41,615 nt of DNA, from IMG/VR virus record IMGVR_UViG_3300046011_006653, positions 1 to 41,615 of that record; one strand, 5' to 3'. The stretch is from a virus. Under the pieces are notes generated by a model that was not told the DNA's origin, did no database searches, and saw only the letters and a program-made list of their open reading frames with translations. Positions 8,339-18,160 of this stretch are shown here, in pieces. A program made the position numbers and the translations under genes. The first letter of the stretch is position 1, and every line of letters begins with the position of its first letter.

Positions 8339-9394
8339 CTAATTATTTAATTTATTTATGTATTCTCTATAAGAATCATCAGTCATTTCACTTGCTGGAG
8401 GTAATTCTAAGAATGTTCCTGCTTTTGGGTTAAATAATATACCCAACGCTGTGTTATCTACAGACAACCTGTTCTTGATTACTTTAAGCATAATAAAATT
8501 ACTTTTGAATTCTTTTAATCTATATTTTAGACATTCATTCATGTCAAGCTTATATGGATTCATTAATCCAATCACTATATCAGCATCATCATAAGGATTC
8601 CTTGTATTTTTAAAATCAGACTGTTGGGGAGATAAATCTACACCTTTTAATCTACTTCTATCAACACTAGATAAACTATCGTTAAATTGGCTTATATTAA
8701 AGAAACTATAACCAAATTGATTCTTTAATTCTACACAATACTCACTCCATTTATCTATATTTTCCTTAACACTAAAACCTCTCTCTAAACTCATTAAACT
8801 TAAATGATCTAATACAACAATACATTGCCAGTCTGGGTCATTTGGTATAAATTTAACTATTTTTTGTTTGGTTGTACCGTCTTCTGCTTTATATGGTTCA
8901 TAGATAAATCTACCATTAGCTTTACCATGTTGCCAAAGTTTAAAATACATTCCTGTAGGATTCTCTGGTTTAAATGTAAAGTTAATCTTAGAGAACATTT
9001 CTTCCATAGTAGGTATTTCACTATATATTAAGTCTTGTTCATCTTTAGTTAATCTATTATTACCCAAACCTTTGATTTTCTCAGGAGCTATAGTTATTCC
9101 ATATTTATTGTAAATAATATTACTTAACATATTACATTGCTTAGTAACTTTATCTATTTCATAACTAAAATAAAACACATCTAATTTTACTTTCTTAGCT
9201 TTAGCATCTTGCATAGCATTACTAAGAATAAAATCAACTAATGTTGTTTTACCTGCCCCTGAGTTAGCACCTATAAGTGTATTACACTTTCTCTGAACTC
9301 CAAATATTATTTTGTTTAATCTCTTAAAACCATTAGATAGCCCCTCATACTTACCCAACAATCCTTCATCTATACGCTGTTTTAAGTCACTCAT
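8339..9394 (-). CDS. DnaB-like replicative helicase (SF4)
   Basis: 351 residues, consistent with the C-terminal RecA-like motor of DnaB without the N-terminal primase-interacting domain. LSNGFKRLN precedes Walker A (IGANSGAGKTT, about 42-52). DVFYFSYEI is the motif with the catalytic Glu. CIVVLDHLSLMS (about 186-197) is Walker B. FFNISQFND and an R-rich segment follow as the DNA-contact and arginine-finger regions. It unwinds DNA ahead of the family B polymerase. The gene upstream may be its loader. Confidence 0.9.
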   Translation of the reverse strand: MSDLKQRIDEGLLGKYEGLSNGFKRLNKIIFGVQRKCNTLIGANSGAGKTTLVDFILSNAMQDAKAKKVKLDVFYFSYEIDKVTKQCNMLSNIIYNKYGITIAPEKIKGLGNNRLTKDEQDLIYSEIPTMEEMFSKINFTFKPENPTGMYFKLWQHGKANGRFIYEPYKAEDGTTKQKIVKFIPNDPDWQCIVVLDHLSLMSLERGFSVKENIDKWSEYCVELKNQFGYSFFNISQFNDSLSSVDRSRLKGVDLSPQQSDFKNTRNPYDDADIVIGLMNPYKLDMNECLKYRLKEFKSNFIMLKVIKNRLSVDNTALGILFNPKAGTFLELPPASEMTDDSYREYINKLNN

Positions 9395-9398
9395 TACA

Positions 9399-9989
9399 TT
9401 AAATAGTATTTAATCTATCTTCACCTAAAGGTATTTCTTCTAATTTACTATCATTCATATTTTCTAAGTATGATAATAAAGTAGAAGTATCATCTTTAGA
9501 TACAAAATTATTGCTTTTTTGGCAATATTCAAACCTATTTATACTCTGTTGATTAATATAATTTTTAGTAGCCTTAAAAATCATATCTTTATTATATTCA
9601 GGGTATAAACTTAACAATTTTTCTAATTTTTTGTTACAGTCTGCTTTATCAGTCTTAATGAAAAAACCTGCTCTATTTTTAGTTTTAGCTGGAAATAAGT
9701 TATACCACTCATCTATCCAGTCAATATCTACTTTAGTAGGTTTAAACAAGCTAGCTATTTCTTTAGACTGCTCAACACCTGAAGGTGTTAATTTAAGATT
9801 TTTAAATATTATTTTATCATCTATTTGTTCTATTAGCTTTAATTCAGCTAATTGTTTATAAGTAGTATAGTCAATATTTTCATAAGCCATTCTAGCTTTG
9901 ATATAAGATACATCTTTTTTGTATATACTATATAATACAATTAGCTGATTAATACTAAATTTTTGCAATAACTCTATTAAAGTTATCAT
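9399..9989 (-). CDS. Putative replication accessory protein with winged helix
   Basis: 196 residues. Residues 1-75 look like a winged-helix domain (LLQKFSINQLIVLYSIY, KQLAELKLIEQID, LTPSGVEQSKEI). Residues about 85-180 contain DEWYNLFPA, YPEYNKDMIFKATKNYIN and NFVSKDDTSTLLSYLE, a pattern reminiscent of phage replisome-organiser and helicase-loader C-terminal regions. It is four bases from the DnaB-like helicase gene. A loader role is inferred from architecture and context only. Confidence 0.65.
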   Translation of the reverse strand: MITLIELLQKFSINQLIVLYSIYKKDVSYIKARMAYENIDYTTYKQLAELKLIEQIDDKIIFKNLKLTPSGVEQSKEIASLFKPTKVDIDWIDEWYNLFPAKTKNRAGFFIKTDKADCNKKLEKLLSLYPEYNKDMIFKATKNYINQQSINRFEYCQKSNNFVSKDDTSTLLSYLENMNDSKLEEIPLGEDRLNTI

Positions 9990-9990
9990 G

Positions 9991-11664
9991 TTAAAAGCTT
10001 TCTGAATTTCCTGTAGTTCCTGAAAGACCTTCTATACTATCTATTCCTTGAAATTCTGAATTAGGCATTACTATCTCATCTCCAGGAGAAGGATAATATG
10101 CTGTACTACCAGAAGTAGTAGTTCCAGTTCTAAAAGTAAATCCACTATTAGAAATAGCATATTCTCTAGCTCTAATTTCTGCATTTATTTGTTCTCTTAT
10201 TAAATCAAAAGTTGAATCTACACTTCTAGTTGTTTCTTCAGTTTCAAAAGGTATATCATCATTATCATCATCCATATCATCTTGATCCATCATTTCATCA
10301 TATTGCTCATTAAATATAGATAAAGCTTCTTCTCTACTAAATAATAAATCAGGAATTATTCTCTGACTAGATAACAATAATGGAGGAGTAAGATTTGGAT
10401 GACTAATTATAGAATTTAAATAAGATACAAAATTATTATATGGACTAAAAGTTACTAATCTAGTATTATATTCAGGATGCTCTGAAAGTAATTGTTCTAA
10501 TCCTTCAGTTTGTTCATTTAAATGTGATAATAAATGTCTTAAATCATCAAATGTACTAAATCTTAAATTAGGTATTTGATAACCAATTTCTCTAAGTCCT
10601 TGTAATAAATCTAAAACACTTAATAAAGTTATAGTCCTACCTAATTGTCTATAATATGTACTTAATATTCCATTTTCAAAACTATCAGTTGTATTATTTA
10701 TAATTAATTCTTCTAAATCATCTACCCTTCTATTAGGATGATTAATTTTTATTTTAGATTCATTTAAATTACCAAATACATCTAATAAAATCTTTTCAAA
10801 TTCATTTATTTCATAACCAACACTATCTACATTAACACTATTAAATACATTTTTAATATCAGTTATTCCTTTATTATATTCTGATATTAATAACATAAGT
10901 TTAGGAATAGTTTTATTTAATCTATTTAAACCTTTATGTAAATCAGAATTAGAATATACTTTATCTAATATATTGTTTATATTTATTTTAGATTTAATTA
11001 ATCTTTCAGTATAATATTCTATATCTTTATCACTAAACTTTAAGTTTTTTAAAAATTCAGTAAAATTATCATATTTAGATATATTAATAGTTAATATTTC
11101 ATTAAATTCTAAAGGATTATTTTTATCTTCTGTTAATATATTCTCTAAATAAAAATTTAGAATATCTTTTTTAAAAGTAATATTTAAATCATTAATAGTT
11201 GTATTACTTAAATCAAAGTGAGTAGTTTTAAAATCTTTACTTTTTTTAAGTAAAAGTTTATTAAACACTTTATAAATTTGAGTATTTATATCATCTGATT
11301 TAATTTCTTTTAATAAACTAGATGTAGCTGATAATTCATTATCTCCTTGTGTTAGAGTAACATAAGGTTTAGAATTATAATTTTTTAAATAACTAATATT
11401 TATTTCTCCTTTTTTAAACTTAAATATATCTAATATAGCTTGTCTTACATCAGAGTTTAAATTACTGTTATTCTTTCTTTTATCTACCTTTAAAGGTATT
11501 AATATATCAAATTGAGTATTAAGATTTACATCAGTTTTTAAACCTAGTAATCTAGCATTAATATCAATTATCGTATTAATATAAACCTCTTTAGATAGTT
11601 TATCCATTTTTGAAATTCCAATTTTACTTAAAAATTCCAATAAACTTCCTAATTTTTCTTTCAT
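9991..11664 (-). CDS. Large uncharacterised protein
   Basis: 557 residues, Asn/Lys/Ile rich, with long predicted helices. A very acidic stretch lies near residues 455-470 (DEMMDQDDMDDDNDD), and the C-terminus is Ser/Thr/Gly rich and probably disordered. No enzyme motif, signal peptide or membrane segment is seen. It overlaps the 97-residue gene upstream by four bases and lies between the amidotransferase block and the replication genes. Function unknown. Confidence 0.7.
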   Translation of the reverse strand: MKEKLGSLLEFLSKIGISKMDKLSKEVYINTIIDINARLLGLKTDVNLNTQFDILIPLKVDKRKNNSNLNSDVRQAILDIFKFKKGEINISYLKNYNSKPYVTLTQGDNELSATSSLLKEIKSDDINTQIYKVFNKLLLKKSKDFKTTHFDLSNTTINDLNITFKKDILNFYLENILTEDKNNPLEFNEILTINISKYDNFTEFLKNLKFSDKDIEYYTERLIKSKININNILDKVYSNSDLHKGLNRLNKTIPKLMLLISEYNKGITDIKNVFNSVNVDSVGYEINEFEKILLDVFGNLNESKIKINHPNRRVDDLEELIINNTTDSFENGILSTYYRQLGRTITLLSVLDLLQGLREIGYQIPNLRFSTFDDLRHLLSHLNEQTEGLEQLLSEHPEYNTRLVTFSPYNNFVSYLNSIISHPNLTPPLLLSSQRIIPDLLFSREEALSIFNEQYDEMMDQDDMDDDNDDIPFETEETTRSVDSTFDLIREQINAEIRAREYAISNSGFTFRTGTTTSGSTAYYPSPGDEIVMPNSEFQGIDSIEGLSGTTGNSESF

Positions 11665-11954
11665 ATTTTTTTAATATCTTTAATACTTCTTATTTCTTGT
11701 TCTGTATAGCTAGTACCAAATATAAAATTATATAAATTTATAAGTAAGTCTAAGTCTTTTTTTTTATTTAAAAAATCAATTAGTTTTTTTGGAATCTTAT
11801 CAAAGATTTCAAGTTTTTCAACTTTACTTTCTTTGATAATTTTATCCATTTTAACTGCTTTTAAATTCTTATCTCCATACTTATTAATTAAATAACTTTC
11901 AAATGTATTATCTATTCCAGTATTCTCGAAATCAAACTGTAAGGTGTTTTGCAT
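11661..11954 (-). CDS. Small uncharacterised protein
   Basis: 97 residues, Lys-rich and helical. It overlaps the end of the class II amidotransferase gene by 23 nt and the following gene by four, so translation is likely coupled. No recognised domain. It could be an accessory of the amidotransferase system by position. Confidence 0.6.
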   Translation of the reverse strand: MQNTLQFDFENTGIDNTFESYLINKYGDKNLKAVKMDKIIKESKVEKLEIFDKIPKKLIDFLNKKKDLDLLINLYNFIFGTSYTEQEIRSIKDIKKI

Positions 11955-13206
11955 TTGCTTTTTGATATTTAACTAAATCTTCATAATCTATTTGTCCTAT
12001 TCCACTAATATTTAAAGAAGCTTCTTTTTGTTTCATTCTAGGATTACCTAAATGCTTATTAATTTTCTTAATTGCATTTTTAGACAAATTTCTAGAATAA
12101 AGCTTATTTAAAGATTCATAATAATCAGCCTGAGCTTTTTTAGCATATATAGTTTTTTCTAATTTTTTAAATTGATTAGAATACATAGTATATCCAGTCC
12201 AATTATTACTATAAACTTCACTTAAAGTTATAGTAAAATCTTGAGTATTAGCACTATTAGGATAAATCATGTTTATATCAGTAATTTGTAGCATAGTTTT
12301 TTTAGGAACTAAAGTATCTTTTTCAGTACCTTTAAATACTATATGAACAGTATCATAATTATCTTCATTTAGTTCAAACCAATCATCTAAAATAACTGAA
12401 TTTATTCTTGAAGAAGAAGTATTTTTTATTTGAATTCTTTCTCTATGACTTCCAATACTATATCCTAATATTTTATTTAAAATACTAGTAGAAGGTAATT
12501 TTAAATCATCATTACTTTCTACTATTTCAGGTTTAGTAATTGTAGCTACTCCTCCAACATCTACATAATTAGGATTTTTATAACCTCCATTAGAAAATAA
12601 ATATCCTTTATCTTTTATAAATCCAGATATATCAGAATGTACCATAAGTTGATCATATTCAGGAAATAATGTACCTACTTTAGCCCATTCACCATTAGCA
12701 TAATGTTTAAAAAATGCAACAGGATCTTCTTTATAACCTTCCATATCTTGATCTATAACAGATTGTATGAAATTATAAGTATCAGATAAAGTTCTATCTA
12801 CCATAGTATAAGTATCTCTACCAAATATACCATTATGAGCAGTTACTGGTTTTTTTAGATCATGACTAAAAATAGTAAGTAATCCATTAGCCCCTCTTAC
12901 TTCATCATGTACATAAGGATGAGCATTACTTTCACTAGTTTCACCATTAGTAGCTGCTCTACCATGTATTAGAATTTCATCATTATCTGATAAATTCCAA
13001 CCTATTAGAGAATCTATAAATACTTTAGGATTTCTATCAAAAAAGCCTTTATTCATTATTAATGTAGCCTCTTTCTTATCATGATCATATTGCTTAACAG
13101 CATAACCCCAACCAGATCTATAACTTCTACATAAAACTTCTAAACAACTTTCTAAAAAGGGTTCATTTACTGGAACCCCAGCAGGTTTTAATATTAATAA
13201 ACACAT
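11932..13206 (-). CDS. Class II glutamine amidotransferase-like (Ntn) protein
   Basis: 424 residues. Cys2 directly follows the initiator Met (MCLLIL) and would become the N-terminal nucleophile. HGRAATNGE near 81-89, the SNAHPY segment and AHNGIF near 122 are the glutamine-binding and oxyanion features of the class II GATase fold. Enzymes of this class release ammonia from glutamine or act as related Ntn amidohydrolases. The C-terminal 200 residues are an unassigned beta-rich region plus a basic helical tail. Only 14 nt separate it from an amidoligase gene, suggesting that it supplies or removes amide groups in that pathway. Confidence 0.85.
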   Translation of the reverse strand: MCLLILKPAGVPVNEPFLESCLEVLCRSYRSGWGYAVKQYDHDKKEATLIMNKGFFDRNPKVFIDSLIGWNLSDNDEILIHGRAATNGETSESNAHPYVHDEVRGANGLLTIFSHDLKKPVTAHNGIFGRDTYTMVDRTLSDTYNFIQSVIDQDMEGYKEDPVAFFKHYANGEWAKVGTLFPEYDQLMVHSDISGFIKDKGYLFSNGGYKNPNYVDVGGVATITKPEIVESNDDLKLPSTSILNKILGYSIGSHRERIQIKNTSSSRINSVILDDWFELNEDNYDTVHIVFKGTEKDTLVPKKTMLQITDINMIYPNSANTQDFTITLSEVYSNNWTGYTMYSNQFKKLEKTIYAKKAQADYYESLNKLYSRNLSKNAIKKINKHLGNPRMKQKEASLNISGIGQIDYEDLVKYQKANAKHLTV

Positions 13207-13220
13207 TTAATTATTGTTTT

Positions 13221-14657
13221 TTAAGTTTCTAATATTTTAATTATTCTTTTATCTTCATCAAAAACTAATTCATTATTAGCTAAATCATTTTTCTCTTCTT
13301 TACTATTTATATCATCTATAAACAAGTATTTTCTTTTCTGAATGTAATCTATCAAACTTTGATTAGTCTTTTTAAAAGACTTCTTGATAACATTATCTAA
13401 AGTAAACTCAAAGTTATCTTCAAGTATTTCTCTATAATAATTATCAGCAACATAGCAAAATGCCATGCAAATTTGCACCCAAGATTTAATCTTAGTGTAA
13501 TTTGTTGTACTAGAGTGATTTCTAAACTCTAGTGTGTAAACAGGTTTAAACTTATCTCCTTTAGTATTAAACATAGCTGGTAAAAAGTTTAACCAAGCAT
13601 ATCTAATATTAGAATGATTATAACCTGCTTTAGCTCCTTGTGGATGGTTAGTAAGCTTATTAGCTTTTCTATCTTGATTTTGACTGCAAAGTATTTTAAA
13701 TAAAGTAGCATAGTAATTATCTACTCTAAAATTAAAATCTTCAACATTAGTTATATTATTAAAATTAACATTCAAATCATTTAACATAAAACAATAAGGA
13801 TTATTCCTTCTGCTTTTAGGTAACATATCAAATATTTCATTTTGTAATTTATAACCAAGCTTATATGCAGCTAATACAAAAGCTTTAGAAAAACTCATAC
13901 CACCGATGTGTACATGAAGACCTGTAGTATTGTTTAAACAACCTCTTTTACTAGCTTGATTACATATTAGTCTAAGTTGATTAAAACCAGCATCACCTGT
14001 TAAAACACCTGTAATCCATTCTGGACCATATTTCTCACCTTTAGAGTTAGTTATGCTACCATCTTTTACACAACTTATATTTAACATATCTCTTTTAATA
14101 GCGTGAATAGGTATAAATCCATCAGCCATTTCTATTTCTACACCAAAAGTATATTTCTTACCTTCAGTTAAAATATAGCTAGGAGATTTTTTACCTATTT
14201 TTATTTCTTGAGATATTGTTAAATTTTTACCACTAAACATGTTTTTAAATTCATTAAATTTAGGATAATCTTTATTTTTTTCTACATAATCTTTATCTTG
14301 AAAAATACCTTTAATAAAGTTTTCTACTATACCTAATTCTTTAAAAAGCTCTTCATTGTACAATACGTTAGTATTACTATATCCTTCTTTATTTATATAA
14401 GTAACATAAGCATTTAAACTATTGAAATCAACATCTCTAAAATGAGTAAAACAATCTATTAATTTGCCTTTATTATCTAACTTAAAAACAGGAATTGCTG
14501 ATTTTTTCTCTATGTAAGAATTTAAAATTTCAGAATAAATATAATATCTTTCTAAGTCTTCTTTATTAGCATTTAATTTATCAAGTACAGGTTTAAAAAA
14601 AGAATCAAACCCTCTACAAACCATATTTATTTTTTCAATTTGTTTTTCAATCTCCAT
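13221..14657 (-). CDS. Amidoligase_2-family enzyme
   Basis: 478 residues. The glutamine-synthetase-like amidoligase signature starts near residue 170: YTFGVEIEM, then KDGSI, GLHVHIGG near 250 and LEFRNHSST near 380. These hold the metal- and ATP-binding acidic, His and Arg residues of the family (PF12224). The N-terminal 160 residues are an extra helical region. Family members are predicted to form amide bonds between a carboxyl and an amine using ATP. It overlaps the second class II GATase by 11 nt, matching the linkage of amidoligases with GATases described by comparative genomics. Confidence 0.9.
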   Translation of the reverse strand: MEIEKQIEKINMVCRGFDSFFKPVLDKLNANKEDLERYYIYSEILNSYIEKKSAIPVFKLDNKGKLIDCFTHFRDVDFNSLNAYVTYINKEGYSNTNVLYNEELFKELGIVENFIKGIFQDKDYVEKNKDYPKFNEFKNMFSGKNLTISQEIKIGKKSPSYILTEGKKYTFGVEIEMADGFIPIHAIKRDMLNISCVKDGSITNSKGEKYGPEWITGVLTGDAGFNQLRLICNQASKRGCLNNTTGLHVHIGGMSFSKAFVLAAYKLGYKLQNEIFDMLPKSRRNNPYCFMLNDLNVNFNNITNVEDFNFRVDNYYATLFKILCSQNQDRKANKLTNHPQGAKAGYNHSNIRYAWLNFLPAMFNTKGDKFKPVYTLEFRNHSSTTNYTKIKSWVQICMAFCYVADNYYREILEDNFEFTLDNVIKKSFKKTNQSLIDYIQKRKYLFIDDINSKEEKNDLANNELVFDEDKRIIKILET

Positions 14658-16557
14658 AATATCTATTCATTAGATTGCTATTTTTTATTTCTTCTTCTTG
14701 ATGTTTAATTTTTTCAAGTAATAATGAAAAACTTTCATATAAACTTCTCTCTATATCTTGAGATACGCCTTTAAAATCTTCCATTAACATTTTTAACGCA
14801 GGTTTTTCTGAAATATTAGTAAATCCACTTTGCTCTGTATATCTAAAATTATCTTCATAATTTTCTAAACTTTCTATAATACTAGATAATTCATTATCAA
14901 GCATAGCATTATCTGGTTCTAATAAAAAATCATCTATTACTAAAGCATCATCAGTATTACCAGTAAATACATAAAAAGATTTAGCAAATTCAGATGTTAA
15001 ATTTTTATAAACAGTTTGATTCCATACAGAATCTTCTATTTCTACTTCAGCTGCTATTATTTCAGTTTCTCTAGCTAAAAAATCTTCTTCTTCAGCTTCA
15101 TTTTCTTCCATAAATGGATAACCATTTGATTTTACAAAAGGTACTTTTCGGTTAAGCCCAGATTCAACCAAACCATGTCCATCACAAATAGAACATAAAT
15201 TAGATTCACTATGTATCCATCCTATACCTGTACAATTAGAACAAGCTTCCAATCCTTCATATTTATTTGGGACAGCTGGAGGATATCTCATAGGTGTTTG
15301 ATTAGAAACAGGTTTATCAGTTTCCCAAATTAATTTTTGTTCTTCTGAAACTAAAGGTCTAATCCATTCATGTTTAATGCTGTTATATTGGATATTGTCT
15401 TCAGTTAATACAGAATAGTTAGTAATATTACCACTTTTACAAGAGGCTATAACTTTACATATTTGACCTTCTTTAATTTTAACAACACCCTCTTTATTTT
15501 CAACATCATCCATAAACATAACCCAACCTTTAATAAACATAGAATAAGCATTATTATTTTTTTCAAATACTTCTATATTTCTAGAAGAATATGCAATATA
15601 ATGTTTTCTAATAACTTCTATATGTTCACCATCTTTGCTAGTAACTCTTATCATTTCATCATTAGATATATCTAAAAACGCATCTTTTACAAATACCCAA
15701 TCACCATAAACAAATTTAGTATCATTTCCAACAGCAGTTTTAAATTTTGTTCTTTGGTCAATCATTACCCACTTATTGATATATTCTTTAAGACCAGAAT
15801 TAAAGTTAGTTGTAGTATGTTTAACAACTTTACTAACTACTTTAAATTCACTAAATACATATCCATCTAAAACTTGTTTTTCAACTAAGCTTGTAGATTT
15901 ATACTCATAATTTTCTTTAGCTATTTCAATAGTAGATAAACAATTAACTCCAAAACTAAAAGTAACAGAGCAATTAATTGCTTTTAAGCTACTTTCTGTA
16001 GAACTAATATATACATTACCATCATCTTTACATATACCCCAAAATAAAGGTCTTTCTGAATTTCTATAAACATATAATATAGGAGATTTTTTAGTAATAT
16101 CTGTATATAATACAGCTGTACCACCATCTAATTCTTCAAATATTGTATGATTTTTACGTTTAGCTAATATTTGAGCTATAACCTGAGTATCTGTTTTCCA
16201 ATCTTTATCTTTAATTAAGCCTTCTTTAGCTGCTAAACTACCTTCATTACTCAAAGTACCATTATGAGCCATTACAAGCCATTCATACTTCATTGGATGA
16301 GCATTTGCAGCATCAGTTTTACTACCAGAAGTACCAGATCTAACATGTCCTATTAATAAATTACTAGGTAGTAACTCATTAAATTCTTTCTTAGCAATAA
16401 ATTCTTCTGCTTTAACACACTCTTTAATTACATTATCTGTAACAGGAGTCCAAATACCAGTTGAATCTTTACCTCTTTCTTGATTATGATAAAAAAGAAA
16501 TCTTATCTTTTCTTTATTATAATCTGTTTTACCTATAAAACCTATTATTCCACACAT
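14647..16557 (-). CDS. Class II glutamine amidotransferase with zinc-ribbon extension
   Basis: 636 residues. Residues 1-230 are a GlmS/PurF-type GATase domain: MCGIIGFIG with Cys2 nucleophile, HVRSGTSG near 71, AHNGT near 97 and a DGGTAVLY segment near 144. It lacks any sugar isomerase or phosphoribosyltransferase domain. Residues 250-410 look beta-rich, perhaps SH3-like. Residues about 439-462 hold two CxxC pairs in DnaJ-like CxxCxGxG form (CSNCTGIGW, CSICDGHG), a probable zinc ribbon. The tail is acidic and helical. It is the second class II GATase in the cluster and overlaps the amidoligase gene. The domain combination is unusual. Confidence 0.88.
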   Translation of the reverse strand: MCGIIGFIGKTDYNKEKIRFLFYHNQERGKDSTGIWTPVTDNVIKECVKAEEFIAKKEFNELLPSNLLIGHVRSGTSGSKTDAANAHPMKYEWLVMAHNGTLSNEGSLAAKEGLIKDKDWKTDTQVIAQILAKRKNHTIFEELDGGTAVLYTDITKKSPILYVYRNSERPLFWGICKDDGNVYISSTESSLKAINCSVTFSFGVNCLSTIEIAKENYEYKSTSLVEKQVLDGYVFSEFKVVSKVVKHTTTNFNSGLKEYINKWVMIDQRTKFKTAVGNDTKFVYGDWVFVKDAFLDISNDEMIRVTSKDGEHIEVIRKHYIAYSSRNIEVFEKNNNAYSMFIKGWVMFMDDVENKEGVVKIKEGQICKVIASCKSGNITNYSVLTEDNIQYNSIKHEWIRPLVSEEQKLIWETDKPVSNQTPMRYPPAVPNKYEGLEACSNCTGIGWIHSESNLCSICDGHGLVESGLNRKVPFVKSNGYPFMEENEAEEEDFLARETEIIAAEVEIEDSVWNQTVYKNLTSEFAKSFYVFTGNTDDALVIDDFLLEPDNAMLDNELSSIIESLENYEDNFRYTEQSGFTNISEKPALKMLMEDFKGVSQDIERSLYESFSLLLEKIKHQEEEIKNSNLMNRYYGD

Positions 16558-16572
16558 GTATTTTTAATTTTT

Positions 16573-17421
16573 TTATACATTAATTTTTACCAATTCTTTT
16601 ACTGTAGTCTCTAACTTATATTTATCTAATAGATAAGTAGCTATATCTCTATCATTAGTATCAATAGCTTGAATACAAGCTTCTATATCTGATAAATTAT
16701 CGAATCTAAAACCATTATTAATATCATCTATTAACTTAAAAGTTTGTTCAAATATATAGTTACAAATATTAATATCTTTAAACCAGAAATTACTTAATGT
16801 TCTATACTCTAAGCCAAAGTTTTTAAACCTATAAGCACCTGCTTTTCCATACATCTGCTTTCTTAAATATCCTTTGTCTAGTATAACACTAGGAACACCT
16901 AAATATAAATCTAAACCTCTTAAAATAGCTAAATTAGTATCTTCATTAGGATTATCATAACCTATAGCAAGATGACCACCAGCACTTCTAAGATTACCAC
17001 CAGGAGCTGGAGCTATATTTTCATCAAGTGTCCAAGAATTAAAATCTGGTTCACAACCAAACTCTTGTGCTTTTTTAGTTTTTAATTGACTTTCATCAAA
17101 ATATAAAGCACTATCAAAACAAAATTTATATTTATAATTATCTAGTTTCTCTTTTTGAATATAATTAAATACTTCTAAGAAACTTTCATAGAATACATTA
17201 ACATCACTGCTAGGTATAATATTAAATTCTGCTGCTACATTATCTTCTTGATAACCTAACATATCTTTCAACCATATTGGTCTTTTCTTAGTACCACCAA
17301 CAAGTCCTACAAGACTTGCTGGTTTATTATTACTGTCTAGAGCAAAAAACTCTGGATCACTTCCTAATAATACATTTTTAATAGGAGTTATTTTATTTTC
17401 ATTTAATTTTACTACTTGCAT
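16573..17421 (-). CDS. COOH-NH2 ligase (type 2 phage amidoligase)
   Basis: 282 residues. LLGSDPEFFAL near 19-29, DNVAAEFNIIPS near 61, RSAGGHLAIGY near 145 and GLEYRTLSNFW near 205 are the catalytic blocks of the phage COOH-NH2 ligase family (PF14395 type), a relative of glutamine synthetase. The acidic residues of DPEF and AEFN and the HLAIG His should bind metal-ATP. It is the second, distinct amidoligase here, two bases from a class I GATase/peptidase gene. It is predicted to form a peptide or isopeptide-like amide, with unknown substrate. Confidence 0.88.
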   Translation of the reverse strand: MQVVKLNENKITPIKNVLLGSDPEFFALDSNNKPASLVGLVGGTKKRPIWLKDMLGYQEDNVAAEFNIIPSSDVNVFYESFLEVFNYIQKEKLDNYKYKFCFDSALYFDESQLKTKKAQEFGCEPDFNSWTLDENIAPAPGGNLRSAGGHLAIGYDNPNEDTNLAILRGLDLYLGVPSVILDKGYLRKQMYGKAGAYRFKNFGLEYRTLSNFWFKDINICNYIFEQTFKLIDDINNGFRFDNLSDIEACIQAIDTNDRDIATYLLDKYKLETTVKELVKINV

Positions 17422-17423
17422 TT

Positions 17424-18143
17424 TTAATCTAAATCTTGGTTAATAACTGCATTAATAATTTCATCAATTCTAGGATCTAATAGTTCCTCTGGATGACCTT
17501 GAATTCCAAATATAGGTAAACTTTCATGCACAAACATTTCAACTACTCTTTCACTATCTGTTGTACACATAGATATTAATTCAGAAGAATATTTTTTTAA
17601 ATTTGATAGACTTACAGCTTGATGATGTAAACTATTTAAATCAAAACCTTCTTTACTACCTTTATAAGTACTACTTTTTGTATACATACCTATCCTTCTA
17701 GGGAATTGTACAGTAACATTTTTATGTACTATATCTCCTCTATCTTTAGATTGTGGATGAAAATATAAATGTTGTGTTAAAGGACTTCCAAAATATACAG
17801 CTAATGTTTGCATACCTCTACATATACCTACAATTGGTTTACCTGATTGTACAATTTTAGGTAAACAATAAGTATCAAAACTTTCTAGTATTTGATTAGG
17901 TGGCCATGCCCAAATATGAGGTACTTCATTATATCTAACTGGATTAACATCTGCTCCTCCAGGTAATACAAAAGCATCTACTTCTGTAATAATTTTATCT
18001 ATTTCAGTATGCTCATTAGGAGATATTATCCTAACTGTACCAAATTGAGTTAAATAATCATAATAAGGTTTAGTTACACCAAAACTGTTGTCTCCAACAT
18101 TCCAGCCTACAATTGCAATTACTTTTTTTTGTGTTTTATTCAT
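17424..18143 (-). CDS. Class I glutamine amidotransferase / C26 peptidase-like
   Basis: 239 residues. PGGADVNP near 55-62, GICRGMQTLAVYFG near 103 with the nucleophilic Cys, SLHHQAVSL near 170 and GIQGHPEE near 218 with catalytic His and Glu mark the class I GATase fold. They most resemble PuuD-like gamma-glutamyl hydrolases. These cleave gamma-glutamyl amides or supply ammonia. Next to an amidoligase, it could reverse or trim the bond the ligase makes, or feed it ammonia. Complete triad, normal length. Confidence 0.88.
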   Translation of the reverse strand: MNKTQKKVIAIVGWNVGDNSFGVTKPYYDYLTQFGTVRIISPNEHTEIDKIITEVDAFVLPGGADVNPVRYNEVPHIWAWPPNQILESFDTYCLPKIVQSGKPIVGICRGMQTLAVYFGSPLTQHLYFHPQSKDRGDIVHKNVTVQFPRRIGMYTKSSTYKGSKEGFDLNSLHHQAVSLSNLKKYSSELISMCTTDSERVVEMFVHESLPIFGIQGHPEELLDPRIDEIINAVINQDLD

Positions 18144-18160
18144 TTTTAAATTGTTTTTAA

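Noticed and set aside
8825-9031. Plus-strand ORF inside the helicase gene, and similar ORFs opposite other genes
   Set aside because: They are shadows of strongly supported genes on the other strand.
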